Assembly: GCF_014359565.1 (NCBI RefSeq)
Contig: NZ_JACIZD010000011.1
Coordinates: forward strand, 1 to 64,000
Source: Immundisolibacter sp.
GTDB lineage: Bacteria; Pseudomonadota; Gammaproteobacteria; Immundisolibacterales; Immundisolibacteraceae
Direction of reading: 5' to 3'
Length of the DNA: 64,000 nucleotides
Shown piece after piece: positions 9,707-20,716 of the stretch. Every line of letters starts with the position of its first letter. The stretch's first letter is position 1. A program made the position numbers and the translations under genes. The notes beneath the pieces were generated by a model. It saw nothing but the letters and a program-made list of their open reading frames with translations. It was not told the origin of the DNA and made no database searches.

Positions 9707-11953
9707 TCAACCTCCCGCCGCCCGGGCCTGCGGGCTCACATCCTGCAGGGCGAGGCTGATCTGTGCCTGCAGTGCGCCGCGCGTCAGGGCAGATTTGCTG
9801 ATTCGCAGCGCCCGATAGCGGTCCAGCTCAAACTGTTCGTCGTCAGCCAGCTCCTGCGACGTGACGACGATGACCGGCGTCGGAACGCGATCCTGTTCGC
9901 CAGCGCGCAGTCGGGTCAGAAACTCCCGCCCGCCCATGCCCGGCATCAGCCAGTCCAGGAGTATCAGGTCCGGCGGGCGCTGCTGCATCACCTCGAACGC
10001 CTGCCAGCCGTCGTTCGCCTCCATGATCTGCCAGCTGCCGTCAGCCAGCGCCCGCCGGGTCAGCGCCCGCGACTCCGCGTCGTCGTCGACCACCAGCACC
10101 GTCCCCTCCTGCGGCACCAAACCGCAACGACGCAGACTGGCGGCCAACTGCTGGCGATCCACCGGCTTGGTCATGAAGTCCGCCGCCCCCAGCGCGAATG
10201 CCATCTCGCTGTCGTCGAGCATGGTCAGCACGATGACCGGAATGGCCCGCGTCTGCTCATCGGCCTTCAGCGAGGACAGGACAGACCAACCGTCGGTTCG
10301 CGGCATCAGCACATCCAGAATGACCGCCTGTGGCCGCAGGCGCTTGACGATGTCCAGCCCCTCATCGCCGGTGCTGGCCGTGACCACGCGATAGCCCTCG
10401 CGGTTCAGCAACCGACCCATCAGTTCGAGCATGCCCGGGTCGTCGTCGATCACCAGTACCAGGTCGCCGCCCTGCTGGGCAGTGATGGGCGACTGCGTCG
10501 TCGGCGCGTTGTCCTGGGCAGCGGTTTCACTGACATGCACCGGCAGGTCGATGGTAAACGTCGAGCCGACGCCGGCAATCGAACGCACACTGATGTCGCC
10601 ACCCATCATGCGACAGAAGCGCCGGCTGATACTCAAGCCCAGGCCGGTACCACCAAAACGGCGGGCCGTGGACGAATCGGCCTGCGCGAAATCCTCGAAT
10701 ACCTTGCCCACCTGCTGTTCGGTCATGCCGATACCGGTGTCGGTCACGCTGAAGCGCAGGCGCGGGCGCGGACCCTCGGCCAGCAGCTCGACGCCCAGGG
10801 TGATGGTGCCGTGGTCGGTGAACTTGGCGGCATTCGACAGCAGGTTGAACAGCGATTGGCGCAGCCGCGTCAGGTCGGCGTGCATGGAGCCGGGATCGTC
10901 AGGCACCTGCAACACCAGCGTATTGCTGTTCTTGGCCACCAGCGGGCGCACCGTGTCGACCACATCCGTGAGCAGGGCCTGCACCGGGAAGGTTTCGAGG
11001 CTCAGCTCCATCTTGCCGGCCTCGATCTTGGACAGGTCCAGGATGTCGTTGATCAACGCCAGCAGGTGCTTGCCTGAACTGCGGATGCGTTCCAGATCCT
11101 GTGCCATCTGCTCGGCGTCCGGATCATCGGCACGGTCGCCAAGGTCATCCAGCAGCATTTCGGTGTAGCCAATGATGGCGTTCATCGGCGTGCGCAACTC
11201 GTGGCTCATGTTGGCCAGAAAAGCGCTTTTCAACTGATTGGCCTGCTCGGCCGCCTGACGTGCCTCGTCCGTGCTGCGAGCTGCCTGCTGCAACTGACCG
11301 GCCATCTGGTTGATGCCGCGGGCCACATCCGCCAGCTCGTCGTCATGCTCCAGGGGAATACGGTAGGCAAGGTCGCCGCCGCCGATGCGCTGCGCACCGG
11401 CATTCAGCTGGATCACGCGGCGGCGCAGGAAGACAAAGAAATGCAGGGTCACCACCACCACCAGCACGCCGGTGATCAGCAGGTTGGCGATGCTCACCCG
11501 CCGGGTCAGGCGCTCGACGGACGCATCCTGAGCCGCCACGGCGTCGGCATGCGCTTGCTGCGCCGCCTGTAACGCGGCCAGTTGCACGCGAATCCGGCGC
11601 AACAGGGAATCGCTTGCCTCGTGCGTCGGCCAGCTGCCGCTGCGCAGTTCATCCACCGCCTTGCGCAGGGCCTGCAGATCGCTGCTGCCGGCCAGGGACT
11701 CGCTGCTGGCAAGGCCTGTGAGCGCGTCTTCCAGCGCGGCCAAAGGAGCAGTTTCCATGGCCCCGGAACGCGGGTCCAAGGCCCGTAATTGCAGCTCGGC
11801 GCGGGCCAGCAGCAACTGGCTTTCGGCCGCATCCAGGATGCGTTCGACGCTGTTCGAGCGAAAAAACTGCGCCCCCAGGGCCAGCGCCACATTGATCCCG
11901 AACAGCAGCAGGATCAAACCGAACGACAGCAACAGCCGCTGCGCAATCGTCAC
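9707..11953 (-). CDS. Hybrid sensor histidine kinase with two receiver domains
   Basis: A 748-residue inner-membrane kinase. TM1 is at about residues 6-27 and TM2 at about 143-166, enclosing a helical periplasmic sensor region of about 115 residues. A HAMP domain follows, then a HisKA domain ([18 protein letters not shown]), a HATPase_c domain ([25 protein letters not shown]) and two receiver domains ([10 protein letters not shown] with ILDVLMPR, and [10 protein letters not shown] with LLDWLMPG). The GTG at 11953 is chosen because AGGGG precedes it and because the longer frame would overlap the upstream gene. The sensed signal is unknown. It is arranged with a CheY-like protein and converges on the receiver gene at 8161. 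Confidence 0.87.
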   Translation of the reverse strand: MTIAQRLLLSFGLILLLFGINVALALGAQFFRSNSVERILDAAESQLLLARAELQLRALDPRSGAMETAPLAALEDALTGLASSESLAGSSDLQALRKAVDELRSGSWPTHEASDSLLRRIRVQLAALQAAQQAHADAVAAQDASVERLTRRVSIANLLITGVLVVVVTLHFFVFLRRRVIQLNAGAQRIGGGDLAYRIPLEHDDELADVARGINQMAGQLQQAARSTDEARQAAEQANQLKSAFLANMSHELRTPMNAIIGYTEMLLDDLGDRADDPDAEQMAQDLERIRSSGKHLLALINDILDLSKIEAGKMELSLETFPVQALLTDVVDTVRPLVAKNSNTLVLQVPDDPGSMHADLTRLRQSLFNLLSNAAKFTDHGTITLGVELLAEGPRPRLRFSVTDTGIGMTEQQVGKVFEDFAQADSSTARRFGGTGLGLSISRRFCRMMGGDISVRSIAGVGSTFTIDLPVHVSETAAQDNAPTTQSPITAQQGGDLVLVIDDDPGMLELMGRLLNREGYRVVTASTGDEGLDIVKRLRPQAVILDVLMPRTDGWSVLSSLKADEQTRAIPVIVLTMLDDSEMAFALGAADFMTKPVDRQQLAASLRRCGLVPQEGTVLVVDDDAESRALTRRALADGSWQIMEANDGWQAFEVMQQRPPDLILLDWLMPGMGGREFLTRLRAGEQDRVPTPVIVVTSQELADDEQFELDRYRALRISKSALTRGALQAQISLALQDVSPQARAAGG

Positions 11954-11972
11954 GGGCCGACCCCTGCAATCA

Positions 11973-12587
11973 TCACGGGCTGAGCCCTTCCGGCAGCGGC
12001 GCAATACCCTGCCTACGGTTGATTTCGTGGGGCTCCGGCGGCACCGGCAATTTGCCGCCGGTCCACTCGATCACTGCCCCGGCGCGGCGATCGCGCGCGA
12101 GCGTCGGCGGCAGTACATCGCGACGGCGACGGTCCTTCAGCCCCGAATACCCGCATTTGCAACTTGCACTGGTGCAGCCGCCGAGCGGCAGCAGCGGCGC
12201 GCGATACAAATCGAACACCTGCGTGCGCAGGGCCTGCGCAACCTGGCAGGCGCCCTGGGGTGGCAGACGCAGCATGATCGCCCAGTAGTCGCCCGAGCGC
12301 TGCAGTTCCTGTAGATGCGCCTTGGGCTGGCGCGGGAACTTTCGTTGATTGGTCCTGGCTCGGCCTGCGCGCGCTGGCGCCACCTCACGACGCGAGCCCA
12401 GCAGCCCCCACAGGGCGCTGAAAGCGACCCCTGCCAGGACCGGCAACGGCAACAACCAGGCCGCCAGCACCCAGTCGGCACCGGAAAGCGCCTGCCAAAG
12501 CTGGGCCGCGCCCGCAATCAGCAGGCTCACCGTCAGCCAGAATAACCAGCGTAACCACCCGCTGCGCCTGGGCTTGCTCGCACGCAC
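11973..12587 (-). CDS. Unrecognised membrane protein with cysteine cluster
   Basis: About 204 residues if GTG at 12587 is the start (AGGGA eight bases upstream); the open frame extends to 12743, so the start is uncertain. Two adjacent hydrophobic segments lie near the N-terminus ([18 protein letters not shown] and [20 protein letters not shown]). The rest is a basic soluble part with a small cysteine cluster ([12 protein letters not shown]) near residue 150 and a proline-rich tail. No family is recognised. It lies 20 bases before the hybrid kinase and may be co-transcribed with it. Confidence 0.5.
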   Translation of the reverse strand: MRASKPRRSGWLRWLFWLTVSLLIAGAAQLWQALSGADWVLAAWLLPLPVLAGVAFSALWGLLGSRREVAPARAGRARTNQRKFPRQPKAHLQELQRSGDYWAIMLRLPPQGACQVAQALRTQVFDLYRAPLLPLGGCTSASCKCGYSGLKDRRRRDVLPPTLARDRRAGAVIEWTGGKLPVPPEPHEINRRQGIAPLPEGLSP

Positions 12588-13097
12588 GTCGTGTCCCTGC
12601 GAAAGTATCTTCGATTGGTGGGGCTGTTGTATGCCACAAAGTATGGATGCAAATGGTTGAAAAACCAACCTTGCCAGCAGGATGATGGCACGGCCTGAAC
12701 CACAAAATCCTGTGGCACGTGCCACTGAAGTACAAGCGGGCACGCACGGACCACGCCCGTCTGCGAAGCGCCGGGCATCGAGCCGGCCAAGGAACGACGC
12801 GATCCGGCGTCAATGCCGAATTCGCCCAGGAACCGTGCCGCTATCGCCCAGGATCGCGTTGCCGAGCCATCCGGAGCAAGCCTTGGTGTGGCACGTTGCG
12901 CCGCCCGTGGGGATCGATCCGGCCCTGCCGGGAATGATGGATGAGCAGACTGCGGCGATGGCCGCCGCGGCCGGATCAGACGATCAGCGCAAACACCACG
13001 CCGACCGCCACGATGGCGACGACGGTGGCAATCAGGGCCTTGGGCAGGGTGTCGATCATGCGCTACAGGAATGTGCCGCGAGGGCAGGCTTCGAAAA
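12588..13097. other. Intergenic region with a perfect 14-base palindrome
   Basis: Between the membrane-protein gene and tRNA-Asn. It contains the perfect palindrome GTGGCACGTGCCAC at 12712-12725, about 125 bases upstream of the minus-strand gene, which could be an operator for a dimeric regulator. A weak hairpin GGTTG-AAAAAC-CAACC is at about 12655-12670. A possible 27-residue membrane peptide is listed separately. No other coding signal is convincing. Confidence 0.4.
12976..13059 (-). CDS. Possible 27-residue single-span membrane peptide
   Basis: A short frame reading MIDTLPKALI then a hydrophobic run of about 17 residues (ATVVAIVAVGVVFALIV) up to the stop. It looks like a small membrane peptide with one transmembrane helix and lies immediately downstream of tRNA-Asn on the same strand. 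There is no strong ribosome site, so translation is unproven. Confidence 0.3.
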   Translation of the reverse strand: MIDTLPKALIATVVAIVAVGVVFALIV

Positions 13098-13173
<76 letters not shown>

Positions 13174-13187
13174 AGAAAAGGCCGCGT

Positions 13188-13217
13188 AGTCTAGGTGCCG
13201 TGCGGGCGGCTGGTCAA
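13188..13217 (-). promoter_or_regulatory. Predicted sigma-70 promoter of tRNA-Asn
   Basis: On the minus strand, TTGACC (-35) and TAGACT (-10) are separated by 18 bases, with the tRNA starting about 15 bases downstream. Both hexamers are close to consensus. Confidence 0.6.
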
Positions 13218-13231
13218 GGCGCAAACGGCCA

Positions 13232-14416
13232 TCAGCCGAGAGCTACTTTAAGCCGGCGCATGGCCTCCTTGAGGTTGTCCATGCTGGTGGCGAACGACAG
13301 GCGCAGGTAGCCGGGGGCGCCAAAGGCGCTGCCGGGCACCAGGGCGACCTCGGCCTTTTCCATCAGCCAGGCGGCGAACTCGACGTCGTCGCTGACCCCC
13401 GGCGTGGCGGCGATGGCGTCGGCCACGCTGAAGAAGCAGTAGAACGCCCCGTCGGCCGGCGCGCAGCGGATGCCCTTGATGTCGTTCAGCGCCGCCACCA
13501 CGAAGTCGTGGCGCTGCTTGAAGGCAGTGTTCATCTGCTGGATGAAGCCCTGATCGCCTTCCAGGGCGGCCTGCGCCGCCACCTGCGAGATGGAACAGGC
13601 GTTGGACGTGCTCTGCGACTGGATCTTGGCCATCTCGCTGATGACGCGGGCATCACCGGCGGCGTAGCCGATGCGCCAGCCGGTCATCGAATACGCCTTC
13701 GAGACGCCGTTGAGCACCATCGTGCGCTCGTACAGCGCCGGGCAGGCGTTCAGGATGTTGCGAAACGGCGCGCCGTCCCAGCGGATGTGCTCGTACATGT
13801 CGTCGCTGGCGATCCACACCTGCGGGTGGCGCAGCAGCACCTCGGCCAGGGCGGCCAGTTCGGCTTCCGAATAGACGCTGCCGGTGGGATTCGACGGGCT
13901 GTTGAGCACCAGCAGTTTGGTGCGCGACGTGATGGCCGCCTCCAGCTGCGCCGGGCTGATCTTGAAGTGGCCGTCCAGATCGGTTTGCAGGATCACCGGC
14001 GTGGCGCCGGCCAGCAGCACGATGTCCGGATAGGACACCCAGTACGGCGCCGGGATGATGACCTCGTCGCCCTCCTCCAGCAGCACCTGCGCCAGGTTGT
14101 AGAAGCTCTGCTTGCCGCCGGACGAGACCAGAATCTGCGCCGGCTGGTAGCTGAGACCGTTCTCGCGCGCGAACTTGTCGACGATGGCGCGGCGCAACTC
14201 GGGCGTGCCCTCGACCGCCGTGTATTTGGTGAAGCCGCGGTCGATGGCGGCCTTGGCGGCGTCCTTGATGTGCTGCGGCGTGTCGAAATCCGGCTCGCCG
14301 GCGCCCAGGCCAATCACCTTGCGCCCGGCGGCCTGCAGCTCCTTGGCCTTGGCGGTGACGGCCATGGTGGCGGACGGCTTGATGGCGGCGACGCGGGCGG
14401 CGAGCTTGAGTTCCAC
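13232..14416 (-). CDS. aspC: Aspartate aminotransferase (class I, PLP-dependent)
   Basis: A 394-residue fold-type I aminotransferase of the Thermus/Rhizobium-type aspartate aminotransferase group. It interconverts aspartate and 2-oxoglutarate with oxaloacetate and glutamate using PLP. Visible hallmarks are [13 protein letters not shown] near residue 36, [10 protein letters not shown] near 103, NSPSNPTG near 170, the PLP-binding lysine in [19 protein letters not shown] near 235 and the substrate-binding Arg in LRLSFATS near the end. GTG at 14416 with GGGG eight bases upstream gives the usual family length; the longer frame upstream is not conserved-looking. It is divergent from uvrB. Confidence 0.88.
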   Translation of the reverse strand: MELKLAARVAAIKPSATMAVTAKAKELQAAGRKVIGLGAGEPDFDTPQHIKDAAKAAIDRGFTKYTAVEGTPELRRAIVDKFARENGLSYQPAQILVSSGGKQSFYNLAQVLLEEGDEVIIPAPYWVSYPDIVLLAGATPVILQTDLDGHFKISPAQLEAAITSRTKLLVLNSPSNPTGSVYSEAELAALAEVLLRHPQVWIASDDMYEHIRWDGAPFRNILNACPALYERTMVLNGVSKAYSMTGWRIGYAAGDARVISEMAKIQSQSTSNACSISQVAAQAALEGDQGFIQQMNTAFKQRHDFVVAALNDIKGIRCAPADGAFYCFFSVADAIAATPGVSDDVEFAAWLMEKAEVALVPGSAFGAPGYLRLSFATSMDNLKEAMRRLKVALG

Positions 14417-14492
14417 GGTGGTTACCCCGATATGGGCAGACGGCAAAAAAAGGGCGGCTAATATACGAGTTTGCCCGCCGCCAGCGTACCCC

Positions 14493-16523
14493 ATGAGCCA
14501 ACCGTTCCAACTCGTCAGTCCCTACGCGCCGGCCGGCGACCAGCCGCAGGCCATCGCCCGCCTGATCGAGGGGCTGCAGGCCGGCGAGGACGCGCAGGTG
14601 CTGCTGGGCGTCACCGGCTCGGGCAAGACCTTCACCATTGCCAACGTCATCCAGGCGGTGCAGCGCCCGACCATGGTGCTGGCGCACAACAAGACCCTGG
14701 CGGCGCAGTTGTACGCGGAGTTCCGGGATTTCTTTCCGCACAACGCGGTCGAGTACTTCGTCTCCTACTACGACTACTACCAACCGGAAGCCTACGTGCC
14801 GGCGTCCGACACCTATATCGAGAAGGACGCCTCCATCAACGCGCAGATCGAGCAGCTGCGCCTGTCCGCCACCAAGGCGGTGCTGGAGCGGCGCGACGTG
14901 ATCGTGGTGGCGTCGGTGTCGGCCATCTACGGCCTGGGCGACCCGCGCATGTACCTGAGCATGGTGCTGCACCTGTCGCGCGGCGAGCGCATCGACCAGC
15001 GCGCCATCCTGCGCCGCCTGGCCGAGCTCCAGTACACGCGCAACGACCTGAACCTAACGCGCGGCACCTACCGCGTGCGCGGCGAGATCATCGACGTGTT
15101 CCCGGCCGAGTCGGAGACCGACGCCGTGCGCATCGAGCTGTTCGATGACGAAATCGAGTCGCTGGCCTACTTCGACCCGCTGACCGGCGCCATCCAGCGC
15201 CGCGTGCCGCGCCTGACCATCTACCCCAAGACCCACTACGTCACGCCCAAGGACACCATCCGCGCGGCAGTGGAGCAGATTCGCCAGGAACTTGGCCCGC
15301 GCCTGACCGCCCTGCGCGCCGCCGGCAAGCTGCTGGAAGCCCAGCGCCTGGAGGAGCGCACGCGCTTCGATATGGAGATGCTGCAGGAGCTCGGCTACTG
15401 CTCCGGCATCGAGAACTACTCGCGCTACCTGTCGGGCCGCGGCCCCGGCGAGGCGCCGCCGACCCTGTTCGACTACCTGCCGCCCGACGCCCTGCTGGTG
15501 GTGGACGAGGCGCACGTCATGACCCCGCAGCTGCGCGCCATGTACCGCGGCGACCGCTCGCGCAAGGAAGTGCTGGTCGACTACGGCTTTCGCCTGCCCT
15601 CGGCGCTGGACAATCGGCCGCTGAAGTTCGAGGAATGGGAGCGCCTGGCGCCGCAGACCATCTTCGTTTCCGCCACGCCGGGGCCGTACGAACTCGGCCG
15701 CACGTCCACCGTCATCGAACAGGTGGTGCGCCCGACCGGCCTGGTCGACCCGGAGGTCGAAATCCGGCCGGTGGCCACGCAGGTGGACGACCTGCTGTCG
15801 GAAATTACCCGCTGCGCGGCCGCCGACCAGCGCGTGCTGATCACCACGCTGACCAAGCGCATGGCCGAGGACCTGACCGAGTACCTGTCCGAGCACGGCG
15901 TGCGTGTGCGCTACCTGCACGCCGACGTCGAGACCGTGGAACGGTCCGAGATCATCCGCGACCTGCGCCTGGGCGCCTTCGACGCGCTGGTCGGCATCAA
16001 CCTGCTGCGCGAGGGCCTGGACATGCCCGAAGTGGCCCTGGTGGCCATCCTGGACGCCGACAAGGAAGGCTTCCTGCGTTCCGAACAGTCGCTGATCCAG
16101 ACCATCGGCCGCGCCGCGCGCAACCTGAACGGCCGGGCCATCCTGTACGCCGACCGCATCACCGGCTCCATGCAGCGCGCCCTGGCCGAGACCGACCGCC
16201 GCCGCGCCAAGCAGATCGCCTACAACGCCGAGCACGGCATCACCCCGCGCGGCGTGCAAAAGGCCGTCGGCGAACTGCTCGACATCGGCCGCAAGGAACC
16301 GGCCCAGGAACGCCGCCGGGTGGCCAAGGTGGCCGAAGACGCCGCCGATTACGGCGCCATGTCGCCGCGCCAGATCGGCCAGCTCATCGCCCGCCTGGAA
16401 CAGGACATGTACCGCCACGCCGAGAACCTGGAATTCGAACAGGCGGCGCAGGTGCGCGATCGCATCCACGCCATCCGCGAGCTGGCCCTGCGCGGCGGGG
16501 CGGTGGATGTCGTCCTGCCGTAA
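14493..16523 (+). CDS. uvrB: Excinuclease ABC subunit B
   Basis: A 676-residue UvrB, the damage-verifying helicase-like subunit of nucleotide excision repair. Walker [10 protein letters not shown] lies near residue 38. The beta-hairpin that clamps damaged DNA, rich in Tyr ([12 protein letters not shown]), is near 92. Helicase motifs DEAH (VVDEAHV), SATPG and the C-terminal IGRAARN follow, and a UVR motif ([22 protein letters not shown]) closes the protein. Length is standard. The start ATG at 14493 lies about 30 bases after an AT-rich TAATATACG that may be its -10 region. No SOS box was seen. Confidence 0.95.
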   Translation: MSQPFQLVSPYAPAGDQPQAIARLIEGLQAGEDAQVLLGVTGSGKTFTIANVIQAVQRPTMVLAHNKTLAAQLYAEFRDFFPHNAVEYFVSYYDYYQPEAYVPASDTYIEKDASINAQIEQLRLSATKAVLERRDVIVVASVSAIYGLGDPRMYLSMVLHLSRGERIDQRAILRRLAELQYTRNDLNLTRGTYRVRGEIIDVFPAESETDAVRIELFDDEIESLAYFDPLTGAIQRRVPRLTIYPKTHYVTPKDTIRAAVEQIRQELGPRLTALRAAGKLLEAQRLEERTRFDMEMLQELGYCSGIENYSRYLSGRGPGEAPPTLFDYLPPDALLVVDEAHVMTPQLRAMYRGDRSRKEVLVDYGFRLPSALDNRPLKFEEWERLAPQTIFVSATPGPYELGRTSTVIEQVVRPTGLVDPEVEIRPVATQVDDLLSEITRCAAADQRVLITTLTKRMAEDLTEYLSEHGVRVRYLHADVETVERSEIIRDLRLGAFDALVGINLLREGLDMPEVALVAILDADKEGFLRSEQSLIQTIGRAARNLNGRAILYADRITGSMQRALAETDRRRAKQIAYNAEHGITPRGVQKAVGELLDIGRKEPAQERRRVAKVAEDAADYGAMSPRQIGQLIARLEQDMYRHAENLEFEQAAQVRDRIHAIRELALRGGAVDVVLP

Positions 16524-16609
16524 CTCAACGGACGGGGCCCCGCTCGTGGGGCTCAAGGAAACGCTTGCGTCTTGACGCTCCCCCATCCCCAGGGGAACGT
16601 TCCCGGCTC

Positions 16610-16897
16610 GACGGTTGCTACCACTCGGTGTCCGGGTCGTGGGGCCTGCAGGCCGGCGCGCAGTCGTACGGTTAGGTGGTGTTTCTGGTGACCGGCGCGG
16701 CGCTGAACCACCTGCGTGAGACGAAGGGCTGGGTGCTCGGCGTCGGGCCGACGCCGGTGCTGGTCGACGAGGGAGCAGCCAAGAATCTGTCTACCTCCAC
16801 GCTCAAGGATGATGCGTATGCCTTCAGCTTCAGCCAGCAGGGGCTGATGGCGGGGCTCACCATCGGGGACACGAAGATATCCCGCATCGAGCGCTGA
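16610..16897 (+). pseudogene. Remnant of a SYLF/YSC84-domain lipid-binding protein
   Basis: Only the C-terminal part of a SYLF (YSC84-like) protein remains. In one frame the sequence reads SVSGSWGLQAGAQSYG, then an in-frame TAG at 16673-16675 where the family normally has an aromatic residue, then VVFLVTGAALNHL, a VLVDEGAAKNLSTSTLKDD stretch and the closing GLMAGLTIGDTKISRIE. The N-terminal half is absent: only about 80 unrelated bases separate it from uvrB. Both truncation and the stop codon indicate a decayed gene. Confidence 0.7.
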
Positions 16898-16949
16898 CGG
16901 CCGTTGATGCCGGGCCGCGGGGCGGGACCCGGCCCGCGTGTCTGACCGC

Positions 16950-18302
16950 TCAGCCGACCGTCGGCAGCCGCTTCAGCGCGTCCGCGATGGCGGTTTCGGG
17001 GTAGTCGTAATCGCGCAGTTCCCCGGCGAAATAGCGGTCATACGAGGCCATGTCGAAATGGCCGTGGCCGGACAGGTTGAAAAGGATCACCCGCGGCTCG
17101 CCGGCCTGTTTCGCCTCCAGTGCTTCGTCGATGGCGGCGCGGATGGCGTGGTTGGACTCCGGCGCCGGGATGATGCCCTCGCTGCGGGCGAACAGCACGC
17201 CGGCCTCGAAGGTGGCCAGCTGCGGCACGGCGCGTGCCTCGACGATGCCGGCGTGGCGCAGCTGCGCCACCAGCGGCGCGCTGCCGTGGTAGCGCAGGCC
17301 GCCGGCGTGGATGCCGGGCGGCACGAAATCGTGCCCCAGCGTATACATGCGCATGATGGGTGTGAGGCCCGCCGTATCGCCATAGTCGTAGGCATAGGCG
17401 CCGCGCGTCAGCGTGGGGCAGGACGCCGGCTCCACCGCCAGCAGGCGCACCTGCCGGCCGGCGGCCTTGTCGGCCACGAACGGAAATGCCAGCCCGGCAA
17501 AGTTCGATCCGCCGCCGCAGGGGGCGATCACCACATCCGGATAATCGCCGGCCAGCGCCATCTGCGTCTTCGCCTCCAGGCCGATCACGGTCTGGTGCAG
17601 CATGACGTGGTTCAGCACGGAGCCGAGCGCGTAGTTGGTGTCGGCGCGGCCGGCAGCTTCCTCGACCGCCTCGCTGATCGCCATGCCCAGCGAGCCCGGC
17701 GAGTCGGGGTCTTGTTGCAGCATCGCCCGGCCGGCGGCGGTGTGCGGACTGGGGCTGGCGATGACCTCGGCGCCCCAGGTGCGCATCATCGAGCGGCGGT
17801 GCGGCTTCTGGTCGTAGCTGACGCGCACCATGTACACGCGCACCTCGACGCCCAGCATCTGGCCGGCCATGGCCAGCGACGAGCCCCACTGCCCGGCGCC
17901 GGTTTCGGTGGTCAGGCGCTGCACGCCGGCCTGCGCGTTGTACCAGGCCTGCGGCACCGCGGTGTTGGGCTTGTGTGAGCCGGCCGGGCTGACGCCCTCG
18001 TACTTGTAGTAGAGCCGTGCCGGGGTGCCCAATGCCTGCTCCAGGCGGTGCGCGCGGTACAGCGGCGCCGGCCGCCACAGGCGGTAGATGTCGCGCACCG
18101 CGTCCGGAATCGGCAGCCAGCGCTGGGCGGACATCTCCTGCTCGATCAGGGCTGGCGGGAAGATGGCCGACAGCGCATCCGGCGCCAGAATCTTTCCGTC
18201 CGGTCCGCGCGGCGGCTCGGGCGGGGCCGGAAAATCCGCTACCACGTTGTACCAGTGGGTCGGGATGGCCGACTCGGGCAGCAGGAACTTGGTATCGGTC
18301 AT
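16950..18302 (-). CDS. trpB2: Tryptophan synthase beta-like protein (TrpB2)
   Basis: A 450-residue PLP-dependent enzyme of the TrpB2 group, longer than TrpB1 and usually not in a trp operon. The PLP lysine is in SHKPNTA near residue 115, the catalytic-glutamate region is [14 protein letters not shown], and the phosphate-binding glycine loop is [11 protein letters not shown] near 232. TrpB2 proteins make tryptophan from indole and serine without depending on TrpA and may salvage indole. ATG at 18302 is chosen for its GGGGAG site; the frame extends further upstream without support. It stands alone between a decayed gene and tRNA-Val. Confidence 0.87.
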   Translation of the reverse strand: MTDTKFLLPESAIPTHWYNVVADFPAPPEPPRGPDGKILAPDALSAIFPPALIEQEMSAQRWLPIPDAVRDIYRLWRPAPLYRAHRLEQALGTPARLYYKYEGVSPAGSHKPNTAVPQAWYNAQAGVQRLTTETGAGQWGSSLAMAGQMLGVEVRVYMVRVSYDQKPHRRSMMRTWGAEVIASPSPHTAAGRAMLQQDPDSPGSLGMAISEAVEEAAGRADTNYALGSVLNHVMLHQTVIGLEAKTQMALAGDYPDVVIAPCGGGSNFAGLAFPFVADKAAGRQVRLLAVEPASCPTLTRGAYAYDYGDTAGLTPIMRMYTLGHDFVPPGIHAGGLRYHGSAPLVAQLRHAGIVEARAVPQLATFEAGVLFARSEGIIPAPESNHAIRAAIDEALEAKQAGEPRVILFNLSGHGHFDMASYDRYFAGELRDYDYPETAIADALKRLPTVG

Positions 18303-18458
18303 GGCGTGTTCTCCCCTGCGGCGTGAGGCCGGAACATATGCCGGAACACGGCCTGAGCGCCACTGCGCCCGGCGGCAGCCGCATCCACCGGCCGGTCGTG
18401 ACGGGCTTCCCGGCGATTCTGCCGGCGGCGCCATGAAGCCCGCCTGTGGGCGGTTGCG

Positions 18459-18488
18459 TTGTCGCCGGGGCGGCCCCTGTGCTAATGT
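18459..18488 (+). promoter_or_regulatory. Predicted promoter of tRNA-Val
   Basis: TTGTCG and TAATGT are 18 bases apart, with the tRNA beginning 14 bases after the -10 element. The position fits; the hexamers are only moderately close to consensus. Confidence 0.45.
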
Positions 18489-18501
18489 TCGCGCCCTTTT
18501 T

Positions 18502-18578
18502 AGGCGCGTAGCTCAGTTGGTTAGAGCACCACCTTGACATGGTGGGGGTCGTTGGTTCGAGTCCAATCGCGCCTACCA
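18502..18578 (+). tRNA. tRNA-Val (GAC)
   Basis: A 77-base cloverleaf with encoded CCA. The acceptor arms AGGCGCG and CGCGCCT pair, the D-arm reads GCTCAGTTGGTTAGAGC, the anticodon loop TTGACAT has anticodon GAC, and the T-arm reads GGTTCGAGTCC. Confidence 0.95.
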
Positions 18579-18584
18579 GAACAA

Positions 18585-18625
18585 AACCCGCAAGTTCGAA
18601 CAGTGTCGAACTTGCGGGTTTTTTG
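18585..18625 (+). terminator. Intrinsic terminator after tRNA-Val
   Basis: A 15-base-pair perfect stem (AACCCGCAAGTTCGA pairing with TCGAACTTGCGGGTT) with a six-base loop is followed by a run of T. It starts seven bases after the tRNA CCA end. Confidence 0.9.
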
Positions 18626-18653
18626 TTTCAGGCCGCCGTAAACCGGAGCGCCC

Positions 18654-19379
18654 ATGATCGAACCGCTGCTACTGACCACGGTGCGGATCTGCACCTTCGA
18701 CGGCGACCGGCTGCTGACCGGCGCCAGCGGATTCTTCTTTGCCCGCGACGAGCGCCTGTTCCTGGTCACCAGTCGCCACGTGGTGATCGATACGCCCAGC
18801 GGCCACGAGCCCAGCCGCGTCGAGATCGAATTCCACACCGATCTGCAGAACCTGGCCGCCTCCAGTGTGCTATCGATCCCGCTGTACCAAGACGGCACAG
18901 CCGTCTGGCGCCAGGGCGCCGATGCCGGCGGCGACATCGACGTGGCCGTGATCGAACTCGACCGCTCGGCCCTGCCGCCGACGGTGCCGCTGTGCTGCTT
19001 CACACCGCAGCACCTGCAAAGCTCGCTCAACGAGGTGGAAGTCGGCACCTCGGTGCTGGTGGTGGGCTTTCCGCTGGGCTTTCACGACACCCTGCACCAC
19101 CTGCCGGTGGTGCGCCAGGCGGTGATCGCGTCCTCGTTCGGCATGCGCTTTCAGGGCCAGGGCTATTTCCTCACCGACGCGCGCACCCACCGCGGCCTCA
19201 GCGGCGCGCCGGTGGTGATGCGCACGACGCCAAACGACACCGACCTGCCGTGGACGCTGCTGGGCGTGCACTCGGCGCGCCTGGACATCGGCAACCGCGA
19301 CCAGGACATGGACGAAACACTCGGCCTGAACTGCGCCTGGTACGCAGATATCCTGCTCACGCTGACGGCCGGGGACTAG
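18654..19379 (+). CDS. Trypsin-like serine protease domain protein
   Basis: A 241-residue protein with a chymotrypsin/HtrA-like fold. The catalytic triad is visible: His in TSRHVVID near residue 42, Asp in DIDVAVIELD near 100 and Ser in HRGLSGAPVV near 183 (GxSGxP type). There is no signal peptide, PDZ domain or membrane segment, so it appears to be a stand-alone cytoplasmic peptidase-fold protein. Its substrate is unknown. It is followed after 26 bases by an epoxide hydrolase on the same strand. Confidence 0.75.
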   Translation: MIEPLLLTTVRICTFDGDRLLTGASGFFFARDERLFLVTSRHVVIDTPSGHEPSRVEIEFHTDLQNLAASSVLSIPLYQDGTAVWRQGADAGGDIDVAVIELDRSALPPTVPLCCFTPQHLQSSLNEVEVGTSVLVVGFPLGFHDTLHHLPVVRQAVIASSFGMRFQGQGYFLTDARTHRGLSGAPVVMRTTPNDTDLPWTLLGVHSARLDIGNRDQDMDETLGLNCAWYADILLTLTAGD

Positions 19380-19405
19380 CCCCTGCCCACACACGCGAGG
19401 TCGCC

Positions 19406-20545
19406 ATGCACGACGCCATCACGCCGTTCTCGATTCATGTCGACGATTCGGTCATCGCGGACCTGCACCGGCGCCTGCAAAACACCCGCTGGCCAGAAAG
19501 GGAAACCGTCGACGACTGGTCGCAGGGCGTGCCGCTGGCGTACGTGCAGGACGTGTGCCGCTACTGGCGCGAAGGCTACGACTGGCGCGCCAGCGAGCGG
19601 CGCCTGAACCGCTTCAGCCAGTTCACGACCCGGCTCGACGACCTCGACATCCACTTCATCCATCAGCGCTCGCCACACCCGCAGGCGATGCCGCTGCTGA
19701 TCACCCACGGCTGGCCGGGCTCCATCGTCGAGTTCCACAAGGTGATCGAACCGCTGGTCGATCCGGTCGCGCACGGCGGCGACGCGGCCGACGCCTTCCA
19801 CGTCATCTGCCCCGCCCTGCCCGGCTACGGCTTTTCCGGCAAGCCTGCGCACACCGGCTGGGGCATCGCAAAAATCGCGCAGGTGTGGAACCGGCTGATG
19901 CTGCGGCTTGGCTATTCCCGATATTTTGCCCAGGGCGGCGACTGGGGCGCCGCGGTCACCGCGTCCATCGGCCAGCAGAATCTGGGCAACTGCCGGGCCA
20001 TCCACATCAACATGCCGATCGTGGAGCCGGACCCGGCGACCATGAACGACCTGTCGCCCCTGGAACAAGGCGCCCTGGCCGCCATGCAGTACTACGTGGA
20101 GCAGGACTCCGGCTACTCGAAACAGCAAAGCACCCGCCCACAGACGCTGGGCTACGGCCTGGTCGATTCACCCAGCGGCCAGGCGGCGTGGATTCTGGAG
20201 AAATTCCAGGCCTGGACCGACTGCGACGGCCACCCGGAAAACGTGCTCACCCGCGACGAAATGCTCGACAACATCATGCTGTACTGGTGCACGGCCAGCG
20301 CCGCATCCTCGGCCAGACTCTACTGGGAGAGCTTCCGCAGCCTGTCGCGGTTCGACATCGCGCTGCCGACCGGCGTCAGCATCTACCCGAAGGAAATCTT
20401 TCGCGCCTCCCGGCGCTGGGCCGAGCGTCACTACACGAACCTGATCCACTGGAACGAACTGGACCGCGGCGGGCACTTCGCCGCCCTGGAACGCCCGCAG
20501 GTGTTCGTGGACGAAGTGCGCACCTGCTTCCGCTCCCAGCGCTGA
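19406..20545 (+). CDS. Epoxide hydrolase (microsomal-type, alpha/beta hydrolase)
   Basis: A 379-residue protein with the N-terminal epoxide-hydrolase lid domain (about 5-110, with TRWPERE and DWSQGVPL) and an alpha/beta-hydrolase core. The oxyanion motif is HGWPGS near residue 98, the nucleophile Asp lies in GGDWGAAV near 179, and the base His is in the C-terminal GGHFAALE. The reaction opens an epoxide to a diol. The start ATG at 19406 follows GCGAGG. The natural substrate cannot be deduced. Confidence 0.85.
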   Translation: MHDAITPFSIHVDDSVIADLHRRLQNTRWPERETVDDWSQGVPLAYVQDVCRYWREGYDWRASERRLNRFSQFTTRLDDLDIHFIHQRSPHPQAMPLLITHGWPGSIVEFHKVIEPLVDPVAHGGDAADAFHVICPALPGYGFSGKPAHTGWGIAKIAQVWNRLMLRLGYSRYFAQGGDWGAAVTASIGQQNLGNCRAIHINMPIVEPDPATMNDLSPLEQGALAAMQYYVEQDSGYSKQQSTRPQTLGYGLVDSPSGQAAWILEKFQAWTDCDGHPENVLTRDEMLDNIMLYWCTASAASSARLYWESFRSLSRFDIALPTGVSIYPKEIFRASRRWAERHYTNLIHWNELDRGGHFAALERPQVFVDEVRTCFRSQR

Positions 20546-20716
20546 ATTTCAAGCAATGTACCTGGACGCAGCGCAGCGGAATCCGGTTTCATTTTCCACC
20601 TTAGCCAGGTGTCGTCGAAACCGGCAGCAGCCCAGTTCTCATCGCGGCTTCTCCGGTTCCAAGATGCCGCGTTGGCAAGCACGTTAATTGCCGGTTTTTG
20701 ACGGGACAGGACACAA

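Noticed and set aside
16676-16897. Independent 73-residue gene starting at GTG 16676
   Set aside because: The sequence continues the SYLF domain upstream across the TAG, so it is a fragment rather than a gene with its own start.
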